Of a stretch of DNA of 64,000 bases, positions 56,826 through 64,000 are shown one piece after another; position 1 is the first letter of the stretch, and every line of letters begins with the position of its first letter. A model generated the notes under the pieces. The model saw only the letters and a program-made list of their open reading frames with translations. It made no database searches and was not told the DNA's origin. The position numbers and the translations under genes are program-made. Source of the DNA: Cryobacterium soli (lineage in GTDB: Bacteria > Actinomycetota > Actinomycetes > Actinomycetales > Microbacteriaceae); contig NZ_CP030033.1 in assembly GCF_003611035.1 (NCBI RefSeq), forward strand, positions 372,001 to 436,000, given 5' to 3'.

Positions 56826-56895
56826 AGTCCCGCCGCACGGCCTCTGACTGGACCGGGAGGCACCGCCCCGACAAGCCTCGCTTCGGAGCCCGGCG

Positions 56896-57798
56896 CTAGA
56901 AGCCCAGGCGGCCCAGCTGCTTCGGGTCGCGCTGCCATTCCTTGGCGACCTTCACGCGCAGGGACAGGAAGACCCGCTTGCCCACGAGAGGTTCGATCTG
57001 CTTGCGTGCCCGCATGCCGACATCCTTGAGGCGGCCGCCGGACTTGCCGATGATGATGCCCTTCTGGCTGTCGCGCTCGACGAAGAGGTTGGCGTAGATC
57101 TCCACGAGTTCCTGGTCGTCGCGCTCGATGATGTCGTCGATCGTGACGGCGATCGAGTGCGGCAGCTCGTCGGTCACGCCCTCGAGGGCGGCCTCCCGGA
57201 TGTACTCGGAGATCCGGGACTCCAGGCTCTCGTCGGTCACGGCATCAGCGGGGTACAGTGGTGCGTCGCTGAGCGGCAGTAGTCGCAGCAGTTCGCTGCT
57301 CAGCACATCCAGCTGGATGCGGCTGGTGGCCGAGATCGGCACGATCGCCTCCCAGTCGCGCAGCTGCGAAACGGCGAGGAGCTGGTTGGCGACACTGGTC
57401 TTGGAGGACATGTCGATCTTGGTGACGATGGCCACCTTCTTGGCGCGGGGGAAGTTGTCCAGCTGCTCGTTGATGAACTTGTCGCCAGGGCCGATGGGTT
57501 CGTTGGCCGGGATGCACAGGCCGACGACGTCGACGCCACTGAGCGTGGACTGCACCAGGCTGTTCAACCGCTCGCCGAGCAAGGTGCGCGGGCGGTGGAT
57601 GCCGGGGGTGTCGACCAGGATCAGCTGGCCGTCCTTCTGGTGCACGATGCCGCGGATAGCCCGCCGGGTGGTCTGCGGCTTCGACGACGTGATCGCCACC
57701 TTCTCCCCCACCAAGGCGTTGGTCAGGGTGGATTTGCCCACGTTGGGGCGCCCGACAAACGAGACGAACCCCGCTCTGAAGTCAGGTTCTCTTGTCAT
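56896..57798 (-). CDS. era: Ribosome biogenesis GTPase Era
   Basis: A 300-residue GTPase for 16S rRNA maturation. G1 is GRPNVGKST (16-24), G3 DTPG, G4 TKID in place of NKxD, and the C-terminal KH domain carries IIIGKSGGRLKDVGMRARKQ. The ATG overlaps the end of the CBS-domain gene by 17 bases. Its order with ybeY and phoH is conserved; all act on ribosome or RNA. Confidence 0.95.
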   Translation of the reverse strand: MTREPDFRAGFVSFVGRPNVGKSTLTNALVGEKVAITSSKPQTTRRAIRGIVHQKDGQLILVDTPGIHRPRTLLGERLNSLVQSTLSGVDVVGLCIPANEPIGPGDKFINEQLDNFPRAKKVAIVTKIDMSSKTSVANQLLAVSQLRDWEAIVPISATSRIQLDVLSSELLRLLPLSDAPLYPADAVTDESLESRISEYIREAALEGVTDELPHSIAVTIDDIIERDDQELVEIYANLFVERDSQKGIIIGKSGGRLKDVGMRARKQIEPLVGKRVFLSLRVKVAKEWQRDPKQLGRLGF

Positions 57799-59110
57799 TG
57801 CCGTGTGCTCCTTCTGTGTCCGGCATTCCCAGGAATGCGGACTGTGCGTCTCTCAACGCCTTGTCTGGTTCAACCAGCACTGTGCTGATTCGTTTGCGGC
57901 GGCCTTCTGTACGTTCCGCCGTGAGGATGAGGCCGCTGGTTCTCGCCTCGGACCCGGCGACGGGAAGCCGTCCGAGCACCTTCGCGAGCAGGCCGCCGAC
58001 TGAATCGACCTCGTCGTCGTCGAGGTCGAGGTCGAACAGCTCGCCGAGCTCATCGACGGGCAGTCGGGCGCTCACCCGGAAACGGCCTGATCCGAGGTCT
58101 TCGATCTCCACGACGTCGCGGTCGTACTCGTCGGAGATGTCGCCCACGAGTTCCTCGATGAGGTCCTCGAGGGTCACCAGACCGGCGATTCCGCCGTACT
58201 CGTCGACGACCATGGCGAGGTGGTTTGATTCGAGCTGCATCTGGCGGAGCAGCGCGTCGGCCTTCTTGGACTCGGGCACGAACTGGGCGGCCTTGGCCAG
58301 TTCCCGCACCGTGAGGCTCTCGAGGTTGCGCGGGCGCTCGTAGACGAGACGGGAGACATCCCGCAGGTAGAGCACACCGATGACGTCGTCCACCTCTCCG
58401 TCCACGACAGGCACCCGGGAGTAGCCCTTGCTGAGGAACAGCCCCATGGCGGCACCGACGGTGGCGTCGGCGTCGATGGTGACCATGTCGGTGCGCGGGA
58501 TCATGACCTCGCGCACGACGGTCTCGCTGAACTCGAAGATCGAGTGGATGAGTTCGCGGTCGTCTTCCTCGATCACGTCCAGCTCGGTGGCCTCATCGAC
58601 CATGCTGAGCAGCTGGTCCTCCGAGGTGAAGGTGGCGAGACGGCTGCGGCCCGGGGTGACCCGGTTACCGAGGGCGACCAGGGCGTTGGCCACAGGGCCG
58701 AGCAGCACGCGCAGGAAGTGCACGAGAACGGCCGTGAGCACGAGCAGGTTCTTCGGATGCGCCCGGCCCACGCTGCGCGGGCTGGCCCCGACGAGCACGA
58801 ACGACACGGCCGTCATCAGCAGGGCCGACAGCAGCAGGGCCAACCAGATCTGGTCGATCGTGGTGGCGAACACGAGGGTGACGAGCACCGCCGCGGTCGT
58901 CTCCGCGATGATCCGCACGAAGTTGATGGCGTTCAGGTGCGCGCCCGTATCGGCGGCGATAGCACGCAGTGACCGCTTCGAACGTGCGGTCACGGCGAGT
59001 TCGGCGATGTCGGCCCGGGACTGGGATGTGACCGCAGCGTCGACAGCGGCCATCAGCCCGCCGAACGCGACGAGCAGGATGGCGGCCGTGAGGAACCACC
59101 CGACGATCAT
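57782..59110 (-). CDS. CorC/HlyC-type membrane protein with CBS domains
   Basis: A 442-residue DUF21-CBS-CBS-CorC_HlyC protein. The first 190 residues carry three or four membrane helices; the CBS pair follows (about 205-330; [13 protein letters not shown] at the start), then the HlyC-like C-terminus ([22 protein letters not shown]). Members transport or sense Mg2+ or cobalt and some are labelled haemolysin by old homology. The ATG overlaps the ybeY stop. Confidence 0.88.
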   Translation of the reverse strand: MIVGWFLTAAILLVAFGGLMAAVDAAVTSQSRADIAELAVTARSKRSLRAIAADTGAHLNAINFVRIIAETTAAVLVTLVFATTIDQIWLALLLSALLMTAVSFVLVGASPRSVGRAHPKNLLVLTAVLVHFLRVLLGPVANALVALGNRVTPGRSRLATFTSEDQLLSMVDEATELDVIEEDDRELIHSIFEFSETVVREVMIPRTDMVTIDADATVGAAMGLFLSKGYSRVPVVDGEVDDVIGVLYLRDVSRLVYERPRNLESLTVRELAKAAQFVPESKKADALLRQMQLESNHLAMVVDEYGGIAGLVTLEDLIEELVGDISDEYDRDVVEIEDLGSGRFRVSARLPVDELGELFDLDLDDDEVDSVGGLLAKVLGRLPVAGSEARTSGLILTAERTEGRRKRISTVLVEPDKALRDAQSAFLGMPDTEGAHGNDKRT

Positions 59111-59574
59111 CGGGGCCGGCGTCGTTCCTGCATGGAGAAGCCGATCAGGATGTCGCGCTGGATGCCGAACATCTCCTTCTCTTCCTCTGGCTCCGCGTGG
59201 TCGAAGCCGAGCAGGTGCAGGATGCCGTGCGTGGTGAGCAGCAGCAGTTCGTCGAGGGTGCTGTGGCCGGCGGTCTCCGCCTGGCCCTGGGCCACCTGCG
59301 GGCAGAGCACGATGTCGCCGAGCAGGCCCGGCGGCGTGATGGCGTCTTCGGTGCCGGGGCGCAGTTCGTCCATCGGGAAGCTGAGGACGTCGGTAGGACC
59401 CGGCTCATCCATCCACTGCACGTGGAGCTGTTCCATGGCGCCCTCGTCGACGAGCACGATCGCCAGTTCGGCGTCGGCATGCACGTGCATGGTGTCCAGC
59501 GCGAAGGCGGCGAGCCTCAGGATGGCGGCCTCGTCGACCGGGATGGCCGACTCATTGTTGATTTCGATGCTCAA
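59107..59574 (-). CDS. ybeY: Endoribonuclease YbeY
   Basis: A 155-residue metallo-RNase needed for 16S rRNA 3'-end maturation. The zinc motif is [11 protein letters not shown] with three His, and [11 protein letters not shown] is conserved. The start is TTG at 59574, overlapping the phoH stop (TTGA). Confidence 0.93.
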   Translation of the reverse strand: MSIEINNESAIPVDEAAILRLAAFALDTMHVHADAELAIVLVDEGAMEQLHVQWMDEPGPTDVLSFPMDELRPGTEDAITPPGLLGDIVLCPQVAQGQAETAGHSTLDELLLLTTHGILHLLGFDHAEPEEEKEMFGIQRDILIGFSMQERRRPR

Positions 59575-60662
59575 CTGGATCTCCGTTTCGGGGTGCGATC
59601 GCGCGGGTTCCCCTGGTGCGGAGCGCGGGATGCGAAGTCGCGGGCCTGTTCGCTTTCGTAGCGTTGGGCCTGCTTCTGCGCGTCGTATTCGGTGTAGGCG
59701 TCGACGATGCGGCCGACAAGGCTGTGGCGCACGACGTCGGCGCTGGTCAGGCGAACGAAGGCTATGTCGTCGATTCCGTCGAGCACCTTGGTGACCAGGC
59801 GGAGTCCGCTGGCGCCGGCGGGCAGGTCCACCTGGGTGATGTCACCGGTGACAACCATCTGGGAACCGAAGCCGAGCCGGGTGAGGAACATCTTCATCTG
59901 CTCCGGCGTCGTGTTCTGGGCCTCGTCGAGCACGATGAACGCGGAATTCAGGGTGCGCCCGCGCATGTACGCCAGCGGGGCCACCTCGATGGTGCCGGCG
60001 GCCAGCAGCTTGGGCACCAGCTCCGGGTCCATCATCTCGAAGAGGGCGTCGTAGAGTGGCCGCAGGTACGGGTCGATCTTGTCAGTGAGGCTGCCGGGCA
60101 GGAACCCGAGCCGCTCCCCCGCCTCGACGGCCGGTCGGGTGAGGATGATGCGGTCGACCTCCTTGCGCTGCAGCGCCTGCACGGCCTTTGCCATGGCGAG
60201 GTAGGTCTTGCCGGTTCCGGCCGGCCCGATGCCGAAGACGATGGCGTTCTCGTCGATCGCGTTGACATAGCTGCTCTGACCGAGCGTCTTGGGGCGCACC
60301 GTGAGGCCACGCGACGTGAGGATGGTCTGGCCGAGCACCGTCGACGGGCTCGACGTGCTGTCGGCGCCGAGCATGCGCGCCGAGGTTGTCACCTCGGTCT
60401 CGCCGAGGTCCGCCCCGGTACGCAGAAGCAGCTGCAGCTCCTCGATCAGGCGCACCACGGCATCCGTGGAGGCGGCCGGCCCGGTGAGGGTGACCTCGTT
60501 GCCGCGGACGTGCACGGTCACGTCCGGGTATTCCTTCTCGATGGTGCTGAGGAACCGGTCCTGGGGGCCGAGCAGACGCACCATGGCGACGCCGTCGACG
60601 AGGAGTGTGCGCACCGCGGGCAGTGCGCCTGTTCCGGGAGTCTCCGGGTCAGAGGGCTGCAA
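59571..60662 (-). CDS. phoH: PhoH-like P-loop ATPase
   Basis: A 363-residue protein with Walker [12 protein letters not shown], Walker [10 protein letters not shown] and PhoH2-type N-terminal region ([10 protein letters not shown]). A KH-like fold is predicted before the P-loop. It starts with TTG at 60662, preceded by GGAGGGG, and overlaps the HIT gene end. PhoH proteins are linked to RNA metabolism and phosphate starvation. Confidence 0.88.
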   Translation of the reverse strand: MQPSDPETPGTGALPAVRTLLVDGVAMVRLLGPQDRFLSTIEKEYPDVTVHVRGNEVTLTGPAASTDAVVRLIEELQLLLRTGADLGETEVTTSARMLGADSTSSPSTVLGQTILTSRGLTVRPKTLGQSSYVNAIDENAIVFGIGPAGTGKTYLAMAKAVQALQRKEVDRIILTRPAVEAGERLGFLPGSLTDKIDPYLRPLYDALFEMMDPELVPKLLAAGTIEVAPLAYMRGRTLNSAFIVLDEAQNTTPEQMKMFLTRLGFGSQMVVTGDITQVDLPAGASGLRLVTKVLDGIDDIAFVRLTSADVVRHSLVGRIVDAYTEYDAQKQAQRYESEQARDFASRAPHQGNPRDRTPKRRSS

Positions 60663-61011
60663 GCGTCCCCTCCTCGAGAGTGCCGCCGAGCACATGGGCG
60701 TGCACGTGGAAAACCGTCTGGCCGGCCGATGCGCCGGTGTTGAAGATCAAGCGGTACTCCCCCGCGCAGTGTTCGTCGGCCACCCGGCCGGCCACGGCGA
60801 CCAGTTCGGCCAGGAGGGCGGGGTCGCCGGCCGCGAGTTCGCCGACGTTCTGGTATTGCTGGGTCTTGGTGGTCACGACCACGTGGACGGGCGCCTGCGG
60901 GGCGATGTCGTTGAACGCGATGATGTGGTCGGTTTCCGCGACGATGGTCGCCGGAATCTCGCGCGCGGCAATGCGGCTGAAGATGGAGGGTTCTGCACCG
61001 GAGGAGGCCAT
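60649..61011 (-). CDS. HIT-family (histidine triad) protein
   Basis: A 120-residue nucleotide phosphoramidase/hydrolase with the triad HVHAHVLGG and the N-terminal catalytic region SRIAAREIPATIV. It resembles the Hint-like proteins that cleave AMP-lysine or ADP-type adducts. The ATG at 61011 is 19 bases after the rsmE stop. Confidence 0.9.
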   Translation of the reverse strand: MASSGAEPSIFSRIAAREIPATIVAETDHIIAFNDIAPQAPVHVVVTTKTQQYQNVGELAAGDPALLAELVAVAGRVADEHCAGEYRLIFNTGASAGQTVFHVHAHVLGGTLEEGTLAAL

Positions 61012-61030
61012 ACGTCTATCTTAAGCGGAA

Positions 61031-61777
61031 CTACCAGCGACCGAGGGTTGCGTTCAGGATGGCGACGGCGGCGGGGCCCGCCGTCGACGTGCGCAGCACG
61101 GTGTCGCCCAGGCGCACCCGGCTGGCGCCGGCCGCCTCGAGGACGTCCAGTTCCGATGCGGCGATCCCGCCCTCCGGGCCCACGACGAGAACGATGTCAC
61201 GATCGTCGGTCGGTGGCGCGATCGCGGTCAGCCGGGTGTCCGCGGTGGGTTCGAGCAGCAGCATCCGGCTGGTGGCGGCGAGCTGTGCAAGTTGCTTGGT
61301 GCTGACCAGCGCCGCCACCTCTGGCAGCCAGGGCCGGATTGACTGCTTGCTGGCCTCGCGCACGATGGCGGCCCAACGGGCCTGCCCCTTCGCCACCTTG
61401 ACGCCTTCCCACCGCACCACCGACCGTGAGGCCGCCCACGGGATGACCCCGTCGATGCCGAGTTCGGTGGCCGCCTGCACCGCGAGTTCATCGCGGTCGC
61501 CCTTGGCCAGCGCCTGCACGAGCAGGATGCGCGGAGTCGCCGGCGGGCTGTGCCGCACGGAGTCGACGCGGAGCACAAGCTCGGTCGGAGCCGCCGTGAT
61601 CACGGTGACCCCCAGCATCAGCCCGGCGCCGTCGCCCACCAGCAGGGTCTCGCCCGGGCGCACCCGGCTGACCGTGACGGCGTGCTTGGCCTCGGCGCCG
61701 GTGAGGCTCACCGTGGCCCCCACCTGCATGGCGGACGGGGCCTGGCCGAGAGTCTCCGAGAGGAAGAAATGCGCCAT
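61031..61777 (-). CDS. rsmE: 16S rRNA uridine-1498 N3-methyltransferase
   Basis: A 248-residue SPOUT methyltransferase. The N-terminal PUA-like domain precedes the knotted SAM site with VLVVGPEGGI and RLGDTVLRTSTAG. It methylates U1498 in 16S rRNA. The start ATG is 15 bases after the dnaJ stop. Neighbour order is typical for the block. Confidence 0.93.
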   Translation of the reverse strand: MAHFFLSETLGQAPSAMQVGATVSLTGAEAKHAVTVSRVRPGETLLVGDGAGLMLGVTVITAAPTELVLRVDSVRHSPPATPRILLVQALAKGDRDELAVQAATELGIDGVIPWAASRSVVRWEGVKVAKGQARWAAIVREASKQSIRPWLPEVAALVSTKQLAQLAATSRMLLLEPTADTRLTAIAPPTDDRDIVLVVGPEGGIAASELDVLEAAGASRVRLGDTVLRTSTAGPAAVAILNATLGRW

Positions 61778-61792
61778 CGCTAGCGGGCGTCC

Positions 61793-62902
61793 CTAACCGA
61801 GGAACCGGTCGCGGAGCTTCGCGAACAGGCCCTGCTGGAAGTGGCTGAGGGCCGGTGCCGCGACCTTGTGGCGGGCGGCGAAGGCCTCGATGAGTTCGCG
61901 TTCCTTGTGGTCGAGCTTGGTCGGGGTGAGCACCTGCACGCCGACGCGGAGATCGCCACGGCCGTTGCCGCGCAGCCGCGTGATCCCGCGGTCCTTGACC
62001 GTGAGGATCTCGCCGGCCTGCACGCCCGGGCGGAGCTCCACCTCGATGTCGCCGTCGAGGGCCTTGACCGTGGCCGTGGCGCCGAGGATGGCGTCGGTCA
62101 TGGGCACCTCGAGGGTGCACAGCAGGTCGTCGCCGTCACGGCTGAAGACGTCGTGGTGCCGCACCTTCATCTCGAGGTAGAGATCGCCGTTGGGGCCTCC
62201 GGCCGGTCCGGCCTCGCCGCTGCCGGGCATCTGCAGGCGCAGGCCCGTGTCGACGCCGGCGGGGATGTCGACCGGAACCGTGCGGCGCGCGCGCACGCGG
62301 CCCTGGCCCTGGCAGGTGACGCAGGGCGTGGCGATGATGGTGCCGTAGCCGCGGCAGGAGCCACAGGGGCTGGAGGTCATGACGTTGCCGAGCAGGGACC
62401 GCACGGCACGCTGGATGCTTCCGGTGCCGTGACAGATGTCGCAGGTCACCGGGGAGGTGCCGGGCTGGCAGCAGCTGCCGTTGCAGGTGGCGCAGACGAT
62501 CGCGGTGTCCACCTCGATGTCGCGGTGGGTGCCGAAGATCACCTCGTCGAGGTCGAGCTCCACGCGGATGAGGGCGTCCTGCCCGCGTTCGCGGCGCGAC
62601 CGCGGGCCGCGGCTGCCGCCGCCTCCCCCGCCGAAGAAGGTCTCGAAGATGTCGCCGAAGTTGCCGGCGTCGAAGCCGCCGCCCTGGCCGGAGTTGCCCG
62701 AGCCGCCGCGGTCGTAGTTCTGGCGCTGCTTGGGGTCGGAGAGCACGTCGTAGGCGTGGGTGATGGTCTTGAACCGCTCGGATGCCTCAGCGCCCGGGTT
62801 CACATCGGGGTGCAACTGGCGGGCGAGGCGCCGGTAGGCCTTCTTGATCTCGTCGGTGGTGGCATCGCGCGCGACGCCGAGTGCTTCGTAATGGTCAGCC
62901 AA
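61793..62902 (-). CDS. dnaJ: Molecular chaperone DnaJ
   Basis: A 369-residue co-chaperone. The J domain (1-65) carries HPD in LHPDVNP, followed by a Gly/Phe region and four zinc-finger repeats ([32 protein letters not shown]). The first repeat has Cys where Gly is normal. The C-terminal substrate domains follow. It starts with TTG at 62902 after GAGGAG and lies 57 bases downstream of hrcA. The hrcA-dnaJ pair is the actinobacterial type. Confidence 0.93.
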   Translation of the reverse strand: MADHYEALGVARDATTDEIKKAYRRLARQLHPDVNPGAEASERFKTITHAYDVLSDPKQRQNYDRGGSGNSGQGGGFDAGNFGDIFETFFGGGGGGSRGPRSRRERGQDALIRVELDLDEVIFGTHRDIEVDTAIVCATCNGSCCQPGTSPVTCDICHGTGSIQRAVRSLLGNVMTSSPCGSCRGYGTIIATPCVTCQGQGRVRARRTVPVDIPAGVDTGLRLQMPGSGEAGPAGGPNGDLYLEMKVRHHDVFSRDGDDLLCTLEVPMTDAILGATATVKALDGDIEVELRPGVQAGEILTVKDRGITRLRGNGRGDLRVGVQVLTPTKLDHKERELIEAFAARHKVAAPALSHFQQGLFAKLRDRFLG

Positions 62903-62959
62903 AGCTGGCTCTCCTCGGGTTCTGGGGTGAAAAGTGTCGGTGGGAAGGTGTGGGGGCGG

Positions 62960-63979
62960 CTAGTTCTCGCCGAGCAGGCGCGAGAGGTACCGGGCGACGG
63001 CGCGCACGGCCGCCATGTTGTTGGAGTAGTCCATGCGGGTCGGGCCGAGCACGCCCAGCCGGGCCGCATCGCCGTGGGAGGTATAGCCGCTCGTGAGCAC
63101 GGAGGTCTCCCCCAGGCCGAACGGCGCGTTCTCACGGCCGATGCTCACCGAGACGCCGTGCTGGTCGGTGGCCATCTCGCCGAACAGGCGCAACAGCACC
63201 ACCTGCTCCTCGATGGCCTCGAGCACAGGGTAGATACTGCCGCTGAAGTCGTCCTCGGTGCGCACCAGGTTCGCGGCGCCGGCCATGACCAGGCGGTCCT
63301 GACGGTTGGCGCCCACCTGGTCCCGCAGAGTGCCGGTGATGAGGTCGATCAGGTCCTGCAGTTCGGGCGGGCCCAGCCCGGTCGGCCCGGTCAGCGCGGC
63401 GGCCGCCTCGCTCATGCTCAGACCGCCGACCACGGCGTTGAGCCGGGTGCGGAGTTCGGCCAGGGCGACCTCGTCCACGGCGCGGGTCAACTCCACCACG
63501 CGCTGTTCGACGCGTCCGGAGTCCGTGATCAGGACGGACAGCACCCGGGTGTCGCTGAGCGGCACCAGTTCGATGTGCCGCACGCTAGCGCGCGACAACG
63601 ACGGGTACTGCACGAGGGCCACCTGATGGGTCAGCTGCGAGAGCAACCTGACGCTCCGCGCCAGCACCTCGTCCAGATCGGCGGACTGGCCGAGGAAGAC
63701 CTCGATGGCCTGCCGCTGGGCGCCGGTCAGGGGGCGCAGGTCGGCCAAGTGGTCGACGAAGAGGCGATAGCCCTTGTCGGTGGGAATGCGCCCCGACGAC
63801 GTGTGGGGCGCGATGATGAGCTCTTCCTCCTCGAGCAGGGCCATGTCGTTGCGGATGGTCGCTGCCGAGACTCCGAAGGCATGCCTGTCGACGATCGACT
63901 TGGACCCCACCGGTTCGCGCGAGGCCACGTAGTCCTGCACGATGACGCGGAGCACTTCGAGACTACGATCCGACACCAT
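62960..63979 (-). CDS. hrcA: Heat-inducible transcription repressor HrcA
   Basis: A 339-residue repressor with an N-terminal winged helix (FGVSAATIRNDMALLEEEELI; HTSSGRIPTDKGYRLFVDHL) and a GAF-like C-terminal domain. It binds CIRCE elements before chaperone genes and is regulated by GroEL. The ATG at 63979 has GGGAGG upstream; its own promoter lies beyond the window edge, so the CIRCE site cannot be seen. Confidence 0.93.
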   Translation of the reverse strand: MVSDRSLEVLRVIVQDYVASREPVGSKSIVDRHAFGVSAATIRNDMALLEEEELIIAPHTSSGRIPTDKGYRLFVDHLADLRPLTGAQRQAIEVFLGQSADLDEVLARSVRLLSQLTHQVALVQYPSLSRASVRHIELVPLSDTRVLSVLITDSGRVEQRVVELTRAVDEVALAELRTRLNAVVGGLSMSEAAAALTGPTGLGPPELQDLIDLITGTLRDQVGANRQDRLVMAGAANLVRTEDDFSGSIYPVLEAIEEQVVLLRLFGEMATDQHGVSVSIGRENAPFGLGETSVLTSGYTSHGDAARLGVLGPTRMDYSNNMAAVRAVARYLSRLLGEN

Positions 63980-64000
63980 TCCGATCGCCTCCCTCACGCC

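Noticed and set aside
63980..64000. CIRCE element before hrcA
   Set aside because: Only 21 bases are visible upstream of the start, and none matches; the promoter lies outside the window.

Overview
The window reads as a high-GC actinobacterial chromosome segment, most likely Microbacteriaceae and possibly Cryobacterium or a close relative. This rests on GC-rich codon use, GTG/TTG starts, tRNAs without encoded CCA, and gene order: a peroxiredoxin next to aceE, then a PucR regulator and fabD-fabH-acpP-fabF, and the hrcA-dnaJ-rsmE-HIT-phoH-ybeY-corC-era block. No genus marker was searched, so the genus is an inference.

Layout. 1-9.7 kb: the end of a polyphosphate glucokinase gene, rnpB, a Zn-ribbon/Nif3 pair, and a DevR/DevS (DosR/DosS)-like two-component system. 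That system is divergent from two universal stress genes across a near-consensus DosR box. Two tandem GAF-ANTAR regulators follow. 9.6-18.1 kb: tRNA-Val, peroxiredoxin, homodimeric pyruvate dehydrogenase E1, a FasR-type activator and the FAS-II genes; acetyl-CoA supply and its use for fatty acids are side by side. 18.1-26.3 kb: DUF3145, a PadR regulator, an exonuclease-less-looking family-A DNA polymerase, a lipoprotein, tRNA-Met, a GT4 glycosyltransferase, a DMT transporter, peptide deformylase, a histidine-kinase-like pseudokinase and tRNA-Asn. 26.3-33.8 kb: a peptide/nickel-type ABC importer operon with three ATPase modules and a 2-hydroxyacid dehydrogenase. 34-42.5 kb: housekeeping genes dnaG, dgt, dusB, a tiny Cys-rich peptide gene coupled to a FrnE/DsbA-like gene, uppS, recO, then a TRIC channel and an unknown protein.

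42.5-44.45 kb is leuA with a leader that encodes a leucine-rich peptide, a candidate translation-dependent attenuator. 44.45-56.7 kb looks accessory: an FtsX/MacB-type ABC exporter, a LuxR/DesK two-component system whose promoter shares a 19-bp motif with the ABC promoter, a rhomboid-like/MprF fusion with a coupled esterase, a ketopantoate-reductase-like gene, a F420/PPOX enzyme and a DUF222-HNH (13E12) protein. 56.9-64 kb is the conserved era-to-hrcA stress, ribosome and heat-shock block, all on the minus strand with overlapping genes.

The most interesting signals are the leuA leader, the DosR-type oxygen/redox module, the shared operator of the two-component/ABC pair, the 40-residue Cys-rich peptide, and the rhomboid-MprF-esterase operon. 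No CRISPR array, insertion sequence, prophage or rRNA operon was seen.
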